In this document: positions 25,122 through 33,574 of the stretch, piece by piece
Numbering within the stretch: position 1 is the stretch's first letter
How the letters are laid out: each line of letters starts with the position of its first letter
Assembly: GCF_021655555.1 (NCBI RefSeq)
Contig: NZ_AP023086.1
Location: forward strand, 62,001 to 126,000
Source of the DNA: Marinagarivorans cellulosilyticus
GTDB lineage: Bacteria > Pseudomonadota > Gammaproteobacteria > Pseudomonadales > Cellvibrionaceae
Length of the DNA: 64,000 bases
Reading direction: 5' to 3'
Program-made: the position numbers and the translations under genes
The notes under the pieces: generated by a model
The model's database searches: none
Seen by the model: only the letters and a program-made list of their open reading frames with translations
What the model was told of the DNA's origin: nothing

Positions 25122-25636
25122 TGGACAATACAATTAGCATTATTAATGGCGCAGCCCATTACGACCCAAATGATCATTGGCAGCTCGTCTTAGATGACGA
25201 GGTTATTCCCGAAGGCATTAACGCTGTGGTCAGCTGGGTGCGATGGCAGCAGTGCGCATCCGATAGAGCGCGTGCGAAAAACTATTATGGCGTCGTGCTC
25301 GCGCCCGATGACGACCCCGCTATCTTGGTCAATGAGTTGGCTAAAATCCCGCTGATAGCGCTGCAGTTTCCAAGCTTTCGCGATGGCCGGGCGTACAGCC
25401 AAGCGACCGTGCTAAGAACCCGCTACCATTTTCAAGGCGACTTGCGCGCCGTGGGTGATGTTTTGCGCGACCAGCTTTCTTTGATGCGACATTGTGGCTT
25501 TTCCTCCTTTAAGGTTAGGGAAGACAAGCCCGTCTGTGATGCGCTAAAAGGGCTCGAGGTATTTGATAAAATCTATGCGCGCTCTGTAACCCACCCTCAA
25601 CCTAGATTTCGTCGCAGCGCCACGGGCGACAACTAA
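25121..25636 (+). CDS. DUF934 family protein, sulfite reductase partner
   Basis: 171 aa. It starts on the last base of the reductase stop (TAATG), so it is translationally coupled. It matches DUF934: WQLVLDDEVIPEGINAVVSW, LAKIPLIALQFPSFRDGRAYSQA, LRTRYHFQGDLRAVGDVLRDQLSLMRHCGF. The family is almost always next to one-subunit cysI and is thought to help electron delivery or assembly; its biochemical role is not settled. Confidence 0.85.
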   Translation: MDNTISIINGAAHYDPNDHWQLVLDDEVIPEGINAVVSWVRWQQCASDRARAKNYYGVVLAPDDDPAILVNELAKIPLIALQFPSFRDGRAYSQATVLRTRYHFQGDLRAVGDVLRDQLSLMRHCGFSSFKVREDKPVCDALKGLEVFDKIYARSVTHPQPRFRRSATGDN

Positions 25637-25986
25637 ACCGTTAAAATCTATTTCCCCTTTCATGCGATAGAGGTACGCAACGTCAATGTTCCGTACCTTT
25701 TTATTGGCGACACTTGTTGACCTTAAGGTGATACACCAACACTTGTCTCGCACGCTTAGGCGCGATAAATGGCGTCGGCAAATGTTTGCTCAGTATTCTA
25801 GAACCACCATAAACATAAAGTTATTTTACAAAGCTAAATTTGCGGGGGCTGATCATCATTTAGTTAATGATTTAATGGCTTGCTGCCACCTACGTCGTTG
25901 TTTATTGCACAACCACTGAGCGTTGACGCAAATGCTGGAGCCCAATATAAATTGGCCCCAGCATGCGTAGTTAAAAACATTAATGT
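25637..25986. other. 350-bp convergent intergenic region
   Basis: A hairpin at 25932-25964 (ATGCTGGAGCCCAAT pairing with ATTGGCCCCAGCAT, one bulge) lies between the convergent DUF934 and CcoG genes and probably ends transcription. A 77-codon open frame at 25686 has no family resemblance or ribosome site and is not called. Confidence 0.5.
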
Positions 25987-27348
25987 TTATTTAGGAGATA
26001 AGAAATTTGTTGTCTTTGACGTCGATACCGCACCTGCGTTAAAGGTAAAGATTATCTCTTGTTTAGGTTTGCTCGTTGCCTTAGTGCAAACGCGGTAGGG
26101 TTGCCAGTACGGGTCATCTGCGGCAAGTATTATCTGGGTCGGGCCAAATAGTTGAAATTCCCCTTCGCCAGAGACTGAAATATTCACGCGCCGCTGATTC
26201 TCAATATAGCCTTCGACTTGCACCAAATAGACATTGCACACGGTGTCGCCATTAACGACTCTATACAAGGAGCCTCGGTCGCGTTTTATATCGACGTTAA
26301 GCGGCGCAGTGTCTGTGAAGCCGTAAAAAACTACCGCAAAAGCACCGGCGAGTACGGCGGCATAGCTGGCAAGCCGTGGCCGTATAAACGGACTTTTTTT
26401 ACCTTGAAGCTCCGCTTCCGAGGCGAATCTAATCAAGCCCTTGGGTCGATCGAGCTGCATCATTACAGTATTACACGCATCAATGCAGGCTCCGCAGTCA
26501 ATGCAGGCCGCTTGCAAACCATTGCGAATATCGATGCCTACGGGGCACACTTGCACGCATAACTCGCAGTCAACACAATCTCCGCTATTCGCCTCTCCTT
26601 TACGTCGGTTTGCCCGTGGCTCACCACGCAGGGCGTCATAGCTCACGGTTTTGGTGTCGTTATCGAACATTACGCTTTGAAATCGCGAGTAAGGGCACGC
26701 GTGTAAGCAGATTTTTTCGCGGACTAATCCGGCATTTAAATAGGTTAATGCCGCCATTATTGCAATCCAGCTGGCGGTGGTTATTGATAAGTTGGCGTCA
26801 AGCGCACCGCCCACTATTTCGCGAATAGGTACAAAGTACCCGCTAAAGGTCGTCGCGGTCACCAGTGCTAGCGCCATCCACAGTATATGCTTGGCTGCGC
26901 GTCGCAATATTCGGGCTAATGTAAACGGTTTTGATTCTTCGCGGGCTCGCTTGCTGGCTTTGCCTTCGGTAAAGTCTTCGATACGGATAAAAAGCCAAGT
27001 CCAAATACTTTGCGGGCAGGCAAAGCCACACCAAACCCGCCCCCATGCCACAGAGACAAAAAACAGTAAAAAAGCGCAAGCGATCATCAAGCCCGCTAGC
27101 AGAGGCAGCTCCTGCCAAGACAGGGGGTTACCGAATAACGTCATATGACTTTTGTGGAAAGAAAAGAGTATCCAGGGTTGGCCGTCATGCTGAATCCAGA
27201 CTGCGCCAAAAAATAGCGCAAGGAGCGGCCAGCTGGTTAAACGTCGCAGGTTTTGATAGAAACCCTTAGTCAGCCGTACGTGAAATTTACCCTCCTGCAG
27301 CGTTACTGGGGGCATCTCCTGTATATGCACAGCGGGAATTTTTTCCAT
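25987..27348 (-). CDS. ccoG: CcoG/RdxA/FixG-like ferredoxin membrane protein
   Basis: 453 aa, GGAG upstream of the ATG. Membrane helices at about 37-55, 80-105, 150-175 and 190-205, then two 4Fe-4S ferredoxin sites (CVDCELCVQVCP and CIDCGACIDACN), a further helix at about 330-350, and a C-terminal FixG-type Ig-like domain in the periplasm. GRVWCGFACPQSIWTWLF and CLHACPYSRFQSVMFD are family hallmarks. CcoG serves cbb3 oxidase assembly as a copper reductase. No cbb3 genes are nearby; here it is convergent with the sulfite reductase pair, so it may be a second paralog used as an electron carrier in this module. That role is inference. Confidence 0.85.
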   Translation of the reverse strand: MEKIPAVHIQEMPPVTLQEGKFHVRLTKGFYQNLRRLTSWPLLALFFGAVWIQHDGQPWILFSFHKSHMTLFGNPLSWQELPLLAGLMIACAFLLFFVSVAWGRVWCGFACPQSIWTWLFIRIEDFTEGKASKRAREESKPFTLARILRRAAKHILWMALALVTATTFSGYFVPIREIVGGALDANLSITTASWIAIMAALTYLNAGLVREKICLHACPYSRFQSVMFDNDTKTVSYDALRGEPRANRRKGEANSGDCVDCELCVQVCPVGIDIRNGLQAACIDCGACIDACNTVMMQLDRPKGLIRFASEAELQGKKSPFIRPRLASYAAVLAGAFAVVFYGFTDTAPLNVDIKRDRGSLYRVVNGDTVCNVYLVQVEGYIENQRRVNISVSGEGEFQLFGPTQIILAADDPYWQPYRVCTKATSKPKQEIIFTFNAGAVSTSKTTNFLSPK

Positions 27349-27961
27349 AGCAGGGACTCCGCAAAATGAATAATTTTGATCAACCGTTGCAGGGTACGCG
27401 TACGGACACTATGGGTGCAGGCACAGAAAAATTATAATAAATAGGCACAGTTAAAGGGCGCTATCACAGAGTCAGCGAGAGCGCCGACACAGCACGTGGC
27501 TCGGGTTCTCAATCGTTATGAATTGGCTAAATCGACGGTGTAAGGCAGCACACTCAGCTGACCATTACCAAAAGATGAATGACAACGCCTTTACGAAATC
27601 TTTGTTCAAGACATTGAAGGTTTAAATCATTAAACCGCGATCGCGAGGACTCAGTTCTCGGTAGCCACGCTGCGCTTTATCCAATAATGATTGGTTCTGT
27701 GGTGGCGGGCTTGTTACATTTAAAGTTAGTTAATAAGTAGCCGGTCAAAAAGTTAACGCTACGATTGACGAGCAGGCAGTCGCGGCAAAGCGTGTCGGGG
27801 AGGGCAGGGTTAAGGGTTTTGCAAACCTCAACTCAACTGTTGGGTTGGATCGCTAATCAGTCAACGAAGCGACTGCGACCATATTCGGCAATATTGATAA
27901 CACTGGCGAGACGAAAAAGCTGATAGTCGCGGATGTTGATAACGAAAGATAGGAGATAACG
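27349..27961. other. 613-bp intergenic region before transposon copy 2
   Basis: No intact gene. Near the right end a short frame (about 27862-27954) reads SVNEATATIFGNIDNTGETKKL... to a stop and may be the tail of a broken gene cut by the transposon; too short to name. Just before the element, AACGAAAGATAGGA is duplicated at 27942-27955 and 27959-27971, a small partial copy of the left end. Confidence 0.4.
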
Positions 27962-27998
27962 AAAGATAGGACATCCAAAACCCGATAAACGGTAATGC

Positions 27999-28058
27999 AA
28001 AAACCTCGGTGATTGGCTATACCTAAATGACTAGGTAGTGTTTATCACCGAGGTTTTT
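27999..28058 (+). promoter_or_regulatory. leader hairpin flush with the transposase start (copy 2)
   Basis: Perfect 15-bp inverted repeat AAAAACCTCGGTGAT / ATCACCGAGGTTTTT, 30-base loop with an inner TACCTA/TAGGTA stem, ending exactly at the base before ATG. It combines a terminator-like U-tract with occlusion of the start codon, so transcripts entering from outside should not yield transposase. Confidence 0.7.
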
Positions 28059-29093
28059 ATGACTCAAGCGCGTAGAACATTGATCTCTTTAGATCAAACC
28101 AGCTGGTTCCATATTTGCTCACGCTGTATTAAACGTTCATTTCTCATGGGCGAAGATAAATACAGCGGTAAAAACTATGAGCATCGTCGTGGATGGATAT
28201 CGGACAAACTTGCTGAACTTGGGGATATATTTGCGCTAGACATCGCAGCATACGCAGTATTGTCAAATCACTATCATTTGGTACTGCATATTGATTCGGA
28301 AAAAGCAGCAAGGTGGAGTGATAAAACGGTTATTCGACGTTGGATGATGTTATTCAAAGGAAATGAATTAGCCCTTAAAGTGTTAAAAAATCAGCCTATC
28401 AATGAAGCAGAGCAATATCTTGTCGATGACCTTGTTGCTGAGTGGCGTAAACGTTTGAGCAGCATTAGCTGGTTTATGCGTTGTTTAAATGAGCATATCG
28501 CACGACTCGCAAACGCGGAAGATAAATGCACTGGCCGTTTCTGGGAGGGGCGCTTTAAAAGCCAGGCTTTACTCGATGAGCAGGCGATTATTACCTGCAT
28601 GGCATATGTCGATTTAAACCCTGTGCGCGCGGGCATGGCGGAGCTGCCAGAAACCAGTGACTTTACGGCCATTCAACAGCGCATTCAGTCTTTGAATAAA
28701 CCCGCTAAAAAAGCTAAAGACAAAAAGTCCATTAGGCTGGCCAATTTCTGTAAACCACCTAAAAAGAATCACCTTCCCACTGCCGATTCCGTAGACCAAG
28801 GGCAGCGCTCTACAGGTGTTATTCCCTTTTACTGGCGCGATTATCTTGAACTCATCGACTGGACGGGGCGAGCTATTCTACCCAATAAGAGCGGCGCCAT
28901 CGCACTTGCATCACCTAAAATACTCAAGCGTTTGGAAATTAATTGCGATGACTGGCTAGAAAATATGCCCCGTATCGAAACCGATTTTCACCACTGTATT
29001 GGCCGTGGTGATGCGATACGCCCCTGCGCCGAAAAGCTTGATCAATGCTGGGTTAAAGGGTTGGGCGCCGCTCGGCGATTGTTTGGTTGTTAG
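28059..29093 (+). CDS. REP-associated tyrosine transposase, copy 2
   Basis: 344 aa from the ATG next to the leader hairpin; a start 7 codons upstream would lie inside the hairpin. HUH motif H71-Y-H73 and Y183 as in copy 1, with a small number of substitutions (for example G for E in EHRRGW, S for A in HIDSEK, a changed ILKRLEINCDDW segment). Intact. The differences show that the copies are not a very recent duplication of each other although they share the same ends. Confidence 0.85.
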   Translation: MTQARRTLISLDQTSWFHICSRCIKRSFLMGEDKYSGKNYEHRRGWISDKLAELGDIFALDIAAYAVLSNHYHLVLHIDSEKAARWSDKTVIRRWMMLFKGNELALKVLKNQPINEAEQYLVDDLVAEWRKRLSSISWFMRCLNEHIARLANAEDKCTGRFWEGRFKSQALLDEQAIITCMAYVDLNPVRAGMAELPETSDFTAIQQRIQSLNKPAKKAKDKKSIRLANFCKPPKKNHLPTADSVDQGQRSTGVIPFYWRDYLELIDWTGRAILPNKSGAIALASPKILKRLEINCDDWLENMPRIETDFHHCIGRGDAIRPCAEKLDQCWVKGLGAARRLFGC

Positions 29094-29174
29094 ATACCAC
29101 TTCATTGAACGGGCGACACAGCCCCCATTATGTTGGTGGATTCATAGTTGATGTCTAATAGACATCACCCCATG

Positions 29175-29417
29175 CAAAACCTTCTCTTTTTCGAAAAAAA
29201 TTGTATTATTACTTAATCGTGATATCTACAGTTTGAGGCCTTTCGTCGGTGGGATTACACTTTAAACAAATTAGTTTTGGATGTCCTGTAAATAGCAAAA
29301 CCTTCTCTTTTTCGAAAAAAATTGTATTATTACTTAATCGTGATATCTACAGTTTGAGGCCTTTCGTCGGTGGGCATTACACTTTAAACAAATTAGTTTT
29401 GGATGTCCTGTAAATAG
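29175..29417 (+). repeat. tandem duplication of the transposon right end
   Basis: Two units of about 121 bp (29175-29295 and 29296-29417), each from CAAAACCTTCTC to GTCCTGTAAATAG, nearly identical (the second has one extra C). Copy 1 has only one such unit. Confidence 0.85.
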
Positions 29418-29522
29418 CTGTTTAATTGTGTTGGTTAAGCGAAATAAAAGCCAATTACACTACGTCGCCACAGTCAGGTGTTAAGCCTAATTCTGGGCAT
29501 AAGTTGAATCAATGGAGTGAAC

Positions 29523-30326
29523 ATGAAAAATTTATTTTTGGTATTAGGCATCATCTTTATCGGGTTTGCTCTGCCAGCCCAAGCAGGCGACGCCAAAAAG
29601 ATTCTGATCATTGCCTCGAATCTCGAGAATATGGGAGATCCTGATAAGCATGATGCTAGAAATAACCTTTGGGAATACGCGCCTCCGTACCATATCTTTA
29701 TTTCTCATGGCTATGCAGTCGATTTTGCTTCTCCGGCCGGAGGAGTGGTGCCATTTATGATGGACCCTCTTGGTATCAGCAGTTACACAATAAAGTATGA
29801 AGGCTTTTTGGACAGAGCTAATAGCTCACTGAATCCGAATCAGGTTAACCCTGAGGATTATGCTGCTGTCTTTATAGGTGGGGGCTACGGAACGTTGTTT
29901 GACGTGGCTTCGAATCAAAAGCTACTTGATATAATGGCGGAAATTTATGAAAGCGGCGGAGTGATCGGGAGTAGTGGACACGGAGCTGGCGCTTTCGCGA
30001 ATGTAAAACTAAAAAATGGCAAGTTTTTGGTTCAGGGAAAGCGAGTTGCGGGCTTTCCTAACTCGACGGAGGCTGAGAAGTCTTGGGCTAAGCAGGGTAC
30101 TTTGCTGCCATTTCTCGTTGAAGATCAGCTTCGTAAAAATGGTGCACTTGCAATCAATAAAGACAATATTGCCGATAAACATGAGGTCATCATAGATGCG
30201 CGCATAGTGTCAACAATGTTCTTGCCACCTGCTGCATTGGTAGCGAAAGAAATGCTTATCTTGCTCGAGCAAGGCGAAAAGCTTAATAAATCAATGCAGT
30301 CGACCGCTAACGTGTCAGCTGATTGA
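29523..30326 (+). CDS. exported DJ-1/PfpI family protein lacking the nucleophile cysteine
   Basis: 267 aa from the ATG at 29523 (GGAG just upstream). Signal peptide MKNLFLVLGIIFIGFALPAQA, so periplasmic. The fold matches the Hsp31/DJ-1 group: KILIIASNLENM, GYAVDFASPAGG, YAAVFIGGGYGTLFDVA. The elbow normally holding the reactive Cys-His reads SSGHGAGAF: Gly152 replaces Cys and His153 is kept. Classical DJ-1 glyoxalase or protease chemistry is therefore unlikely; it may be a binding protein. It stands 21 bp before a GNAT gene in a region with cassette-like features and AT-rich codon use, so transfer is plausible. Confidence 0.7.
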   Translation: MKNLFLVLGIIFIGFALPAQAGDAKKILIIASNLENMGDPDKHDARNNLWEYAPPYHIFISHGYAVDFASPAGGVVPFMMDPLGISSYTIKYEGFLDRANSSLNPNQVNPEDYAAVFIGGGYGTLFDVASNQKLLDIMAEIYESGGVIGSSGHGAGAFANVKLKNGKFLVQGKRVAGFPNSTEAEKSWAKQGTLLPFLVEDQLRKNGALAINKDNIADKHEVIIDARIVSTMFLPPAALVAKEMLILLEQGEKLNKSMQSTANVSAD

Positions 30327-30348
30327 AGCGTTATGAGTCAATCCAAGA

Positions 30349-30795
30349 ATGAATCTTCGTAGTATTAAAATAAATGATTTGGAGTCTTGTGCTGGTGTTT
30401 TTGCACATGTTTTCTCATCAGAACCTTGGAGTGAACCATGGACCTCCGGAGGGGCTTATATTCGCCTGCATCATTTTTTTGAGTCTAAAGGTTTCTATGG
30501 TGTTCTGGCTGAAGATAATTCTGGGAGGGTGGTTGGTTTTGTGTTGGGTAATAAAGAGCCTTTCTGTGATGGGGAATTGTACTACCTTCGTGAAATGTGC
30601 GTGGATAAAGATCTTCAAAAATCTGGTATTGGTGCTAGATTAATAAAATTTCTGGAGGAGGGCCTTATTTCTCATGGCGTGATAGGCGCATACTTGGCTA
30701 CCGCAAAAGGATTTCCTGCGGCTGATTTCTACCAAAAGAATGAGTATGGAATAAGCGAGGGTATGGTTTTCTATAATAAAAGACTAAGCTCATAG
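30349..30795 (+). CDS. GNAT family N-acetyltransferase
   Basis: 148 aa. A complete GNAT core: VVGFVLGNKE (beta4), LREMCVDKDLQKSGIGARLIKFLE with the acetyl-CoA binding QKSGIGARL loop, then YLATAKGFPAADFYQKNEYGI. Cytoplasmic. The acceptor cannot be predicted; related small GNATs modify aminoglycosides, peptides or metabolites. It starts 22 bp after the DJ-1-like gene without a clear ribosome site and is followed 3 bp after its stop by a long attC-like hairpin. Small GNAT genes are among the most common integron cassette cargo. Confidence 0.85.
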   Translation: MNLRSIKINDLESCAGVFAHVFSSEPWSEPWTSGGAYIRLHHFFESKGFYGVLAEDNSGRVVGFVLGNKEPFCDGELYYLREMCVDKDLQKSGIGARLIKFLEEGLISHGVIGAYLATAKGFPAADFYQKNEYGISEGMVFYNKRLSS

Positions 30796-30798
30796 CCA

Positions 30799-30903
30799 AG
30801 CTAGCAAGCAGACCATCGTTCTGGTGCTTAATTTGTGCCGGTTGCTACGCGGGTACAAATTAAACACCTACACTACGGCTGCTTCTTGCGGCGCTTGCTA
30901 TCA
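30799..30903 (+). other. long imperfect hairpin, attC-like
   Basis: Outer arms AGCTAGCAAGC and GCTTGCTATC share an 8-bp complement. The inner arms GGTGCTTAATTTGTGCC and GGGTACAAATTAAACACC pair well, with a bulged asymmetric middle. Length, position directly after one stop and 3 bp before the next start resemble attC. The core reads AGC/GCT instead of AAC/GTT, so it may be a variant or decayed site, or only a terminator. Confidence 0.35.
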
Positions 30904-30905
30904 AT

Positions 30906-31478
30906 ATGAAATTACCAATTTTTACTACCAATAGATTAATTTTGACTGAAGTTACGGAAGAGGATATACCTTCTTACGAAAAGTACTTCGTTAATTATGA
31001 AGTGATTAAGCACTTGTCGTCGGCAGTTCCTTGGCCTTACCCCAATGAAGGCGTTGAATGGTTTATCAATACTCAGGTAGTGCCGAGGCAAGGGATAGAT
31101 AAGTGGGTATGGGGCATCCATTTAAAAACAAATCCCAATGAATTAATCGGAGCTGTAGATCTATGGCGAGAAGGGAAGCCCGAAAATAGGGGTTTTTGGC
31201 TGGGGGAGCCTTTCTGGAATCAGGGAATTATGACTGAAGCTGTAGCCCCTATCACGGAGTATGCTTTCGCACAGCTAAATTTTGATACACTTATTTTCTC
31301 GAATGCTAAGGGTAATATTCAATCGAGAAGAATAAAAGAGAAAACTGGTGCTAAATATATCAGATCAGAGCCGGCTTCATTTGTCGATCCAGTATATTTA
31401 GAAAACGAAATTTGGGAATTTACAAAGCAAGATTGGCAAAAGGTATGTAAGAGTAAGAATAATCGGGGACACCCATAA
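30906..31478 (+). CDS. GNAT acetyltransferase, RimJ/RimL type
   Basis: 190 aa. Starts with the N-terminal motif of the RimJ/RimL/SpeG-like group (LPIFTTNRLILTEVTEEDIPSYEKYF). Then WGIHLKTNPNELIGAVDLW, GFWLGEPFWNQGIMTEAV (acetyl-CoA binding segment) and FSNAKGNIQSRRIKEKTGAKYI. Probably acetylates a protein N-terminus or a small-molecule amine in the cytoplasm. The 3-bp distance from the preceding hairpin and the GGACACCC repeat at its end fit cassette-like or REP-associated cargo. Confidence 0.85.
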   Translation: MKLPIFTTNRLILTEVTEEDIPSYEKYFVNYEVIKHLSSAVPWPYPNEGVEWFINTQVVPRQGIDKWVWGIHLKTNPNELIGAVDLWREGKPENRGFWLGEPFWNQGIMTEAVAPITEYAFAQLNFDTLIFSNAKGNIQSRRIKEKTGAKYIRSEPASFVDPVYLENEIWEFTKQDWQKVCKSKNNRGHP

Positions 31479-31572
31479 CACCGACGATTATCTGGGGCAG
31501 TGCGGCGTTTTGGGTGTCCTAGATTACTATTTTTGGGTGTCCTAGATTACTATCGGTGTCCTAGATTACTAG
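31464..31572. repeat. REP-like palindrome with three tandem GGTGTCCTAGATTACTA units
   Basis: GGGGACACCCATAACACCG pairs with CGGCGTTTTGGGTGTCC (31464-31518), followed by direct repeats at 31511-31530, 31534-31553 and 31554-31572. A related GGACACCCACAACACTAACG occurs at about 34911. The GGACACCC/GGGTGTCC ends recall those of the RAYT element (GGACATCC/GGATGTCC) but are a distinct variant. Confidence 0.6.
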
Positions 31573-31609
31573 ATGATTACTAGAAAGCGCGACCTTGGCC
31601 TCTAAAAAG

Positions 31610-33574
31610 CTAGCTCGTCTCAAGCAGCTCCTCATCCAATCGGCCGGCAAAACCTTTGGCGACTTGCAGCTGCGAGAGTACCGATGCTTTCTTGCGCTGG
31701 TGCGCTTGCATGCGGCGTAGTATCGCAACAAGAGTTTGTACGGCGCTTTGAATGTGCGGGCCTTTGTTAAGCATAATGCATTCCGCGCGATGCCCTAAAG
31801 AGGCGTCACTAATCTCAGCCCGTGAAGCCAGACCTTTTTTAGCGAGACTCTCTAATACTTGGGTGGCCCAAATCACTGGAATATGAGCCGCTTCGCACAT
31901 ACAAAGGATCTCTTCCTGCAATTCTGCCAAACGCGTAAAACCGCATTCTACGGCTAAATCTCCGCGGGCAATCATCACCCCAGTATTTGGGTAGCGCATT
32001 GCGGTGAGTAAAAGTGCGGGTAAATTTTCGAAAGCTTTTTGAGTTTCAATCTTAAGCACCACCGCAGGTTTTACTTCACGCCCCTGCGTATGAATATCCA
32101 GGTGAGCATATAACTCACTAATATCGTTAGGTGAATTCACAAACGACAAGTTCACGATATCGGCTTCGTTGGCCGCAAACGCTAAGTCACGAATATCTTT
32201 AGACGTTAACGCGCCCAACATTAATTGGCTTTGTGGCAAGTTGATGCCCTTATCTGAGCGGATTTTACTGCCGTTAGCACTGGCGTGCGTAATGCGGACT
32301 AAAGCTCGCTCGGGGCTCACCTCCTCAAATACACCGCCGATCTTGCCGTCATCAAACCAAATAGGTTCACCGGTACGCACCATATTCAGCACACCTGCCA
32401 AGCTACAGCTAACACCAGCCTCGCGAATACAGCGGCCATTGGCATATTGTGCTGGCGCACCCACTTCACCAGCTGGCAATAACCAAAGTGCATCACTCTT
32501 GTGTACCACAACATTTTGCTCAAGCGGTGGTATATCCGTTAACTCGCCAATACACAGGCGCTCGCCATGCTGCATGTAATTGAGGAAAGTCCCGTTAGTG
32601 AAATAGACTGTGTTAAAGCACTCCACCCAAATGCCGTCCGGCGCAATACTCGTCACCGTTAAGCGACGGTCAGCGCCACGGCTATCCACCAGAGTGATTT
32701 TGCCAAACTTAGGTTCCTTTGCCTTACCTGCTAATGCTTGTACTTCTTGTAACCAATGGTGGGGCACTAGCACGTGCGCACAAGGTTCGCGCTCTGGCCG
32801 CGTGTAATCTGTCGTGGCATGCTCAGAGGCGCTCAGCCAGATTTGGGCTGGCGCCAATACGCCGCCAAACTTATCACGCTTGGGCGAAACCTTAATCACT
32901 GCAGGGCCGGGTGTTATGGCACCCGTGCGAATTTTGGGGCCACCCAGGTCCATAGCAATTTTGCACTCAGGTGCCGATGCCGACTGCGACGCTAATGCCT
33001 GTTTAGCCAAGCGCAAGTTATCCGCCATCTTGCCCCAGGTCTTCGCGTTATCGTGTGCACAATTAATGCGGATGCAATTCATGCCCGCCATCAATAAAGA
33101 AGCGATAAGCTCAGGGCGCTCGGCAGCCTCCGCCGGCATAGTCACCATCACGCGGGTATCGCGCTCGCTGGGTTTAGTACCAAACAAACGCCGGGTATTG
33201 TCTTCCAGCTTTTGGTTACCCACGTTATAGCTGGTAAAACCACTCTGTGAGTTAACCGCAACACCTAAATGCTCGGCAACACGGGAAGTCACCGCATTCA
33301 AAGTCGCCATCACGTGTGCCTCTGAGCGACCGAGAGAAGATAGCCCCAGCTGCGCTAGCTGGTGTTGAAGCTCCGACAAGTCCAGCTGGCGTAGTGCCAG
33401 GTAATGCACAAGGTTTTTAGCGCTGGCAGTGTAGTTAGGGTGGACTTGATCAATCGAGCGCTGCTGCTTCGCTTCTTCACGCAACAAATGCTGCTGCAAA
33501 CCTTTAAGGGTATCGAGCAGGCTGGCTAATTCACCATCGGATTGTGTCGTGGAAAACGGGGGGAGGCTGGGCAT
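31610..33574 (-). CDS. pyruvate-kinase-like protein without C-terminal domain
   Basis: 654 aa from the ATG at 33574, which has GAGGAG upstream; a start 48 codons earlier is not supported. The N-terminal 120 residues are a helical extension. The barrel keeps PK catalytic motifs: MNCIRINCAHD, DLGGPKIRTG, LKIETQKAFENL (K and E), ARGDLAVE and WATQVLESLAKKG-ASRAEISD. The B domain is enlarged. After RAECIMLNKGPHIQ the protein ends within about 60 residues, so the allosteric C domain is absent. Such PK-like proteins exist in gammaproteobacteria and cyanobacteria; whether it converts phosphoenolpyruvate and ADP is open. Monocistronic. Confidence 0.75.
   Translation of the reverse strand: MPSLPPFSTTQSDGELASLLDTLKGLQQHLLREEAKQQRSIDQVHPNYTASAKNLVHYLALRQLDLSELQHQLAQLGLSSLGRSEAHVMATLNAVTSRVAEHLGVAVNSQSGFTSYNVGNQKLEDNTRRLFGTKPSERDTRVMVTMPAEAAERPELIASLLMAGMNCIRINCAHDNAKTWGKMADNLRLAKQALASQSASAPECKIAMDLGGPKIRTGAITPGPAVIKVSPKRDKFGGVLAPAQIWLSASEHATTDYTRPEREPCAHVLVPHHWLQEVQALAGKAKEPKFGKITLVDSRGADRRLTVTSIAPDGIWVECFNTVYFTNGTFLNYMQHGERLCIGELTDIPPLEQNVVVHKSDALWLLPAGEVGAPAQYANGRCIREAGVSCSLAGVLNMVRTGEPIWFDDGKIGGVFEEVSPERALVRITHASANGSKIRSDKGINLPQSQLMLGALTSKDIRDLAFAANEADIVNLSFVNSPNDISELYAHLDIHTQGREVKPAVVLKIETQKAFENLPALLLTAMRYPNTGVMIARGDLAVECGFTRLAELQEEILCMCEAAHIPVIWATQVLESLAKKGLASRAEISDASLGHRAECIMLNKGPHIQSAVQTLVAILRRMQAHQRKKASVLSQLQVAKGFAGRLDEELLETS

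Larger units (their letters stand above)
27962..29417 (+). mobile_element. RAYT-type element, copy 2, with duplicated right end
   Basis: Same left end (AAAGATAGGACATCC) and transposase as copy 1. Two right ends follow each other: the first GGATGTCCTGTAAATAG ends at 29295, the second at 29417. Together with copy 1 it brackets the MocR-sulfite reductase-CcoG block in direct orientation. Confidence 0.8.

Noticed and set aside
25686..25919. 77-codon frame after DUF934
   Set aside because: No ribosome site, composition like intergenic DNA, and no family resemblance.
26218..27269. Several plus-strand frames opposite the CcoG gene
   Set aside because: Shadows; the minus-strand frame has two ferredoxin sites and the complete family layout.
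30307..30335. GCTAAC...GCGTTATG near the DJ-1-like gene end as an attC
   Set aside because: Only about 30 bp between the boxes, too short for attC, and partly inside the coding sequence.
31511..31572. Tandem repeats as a CRISPR array
   Set aside because: Units are about 20 bp with only 0-3 bp between them, no spacers and no cas genes.
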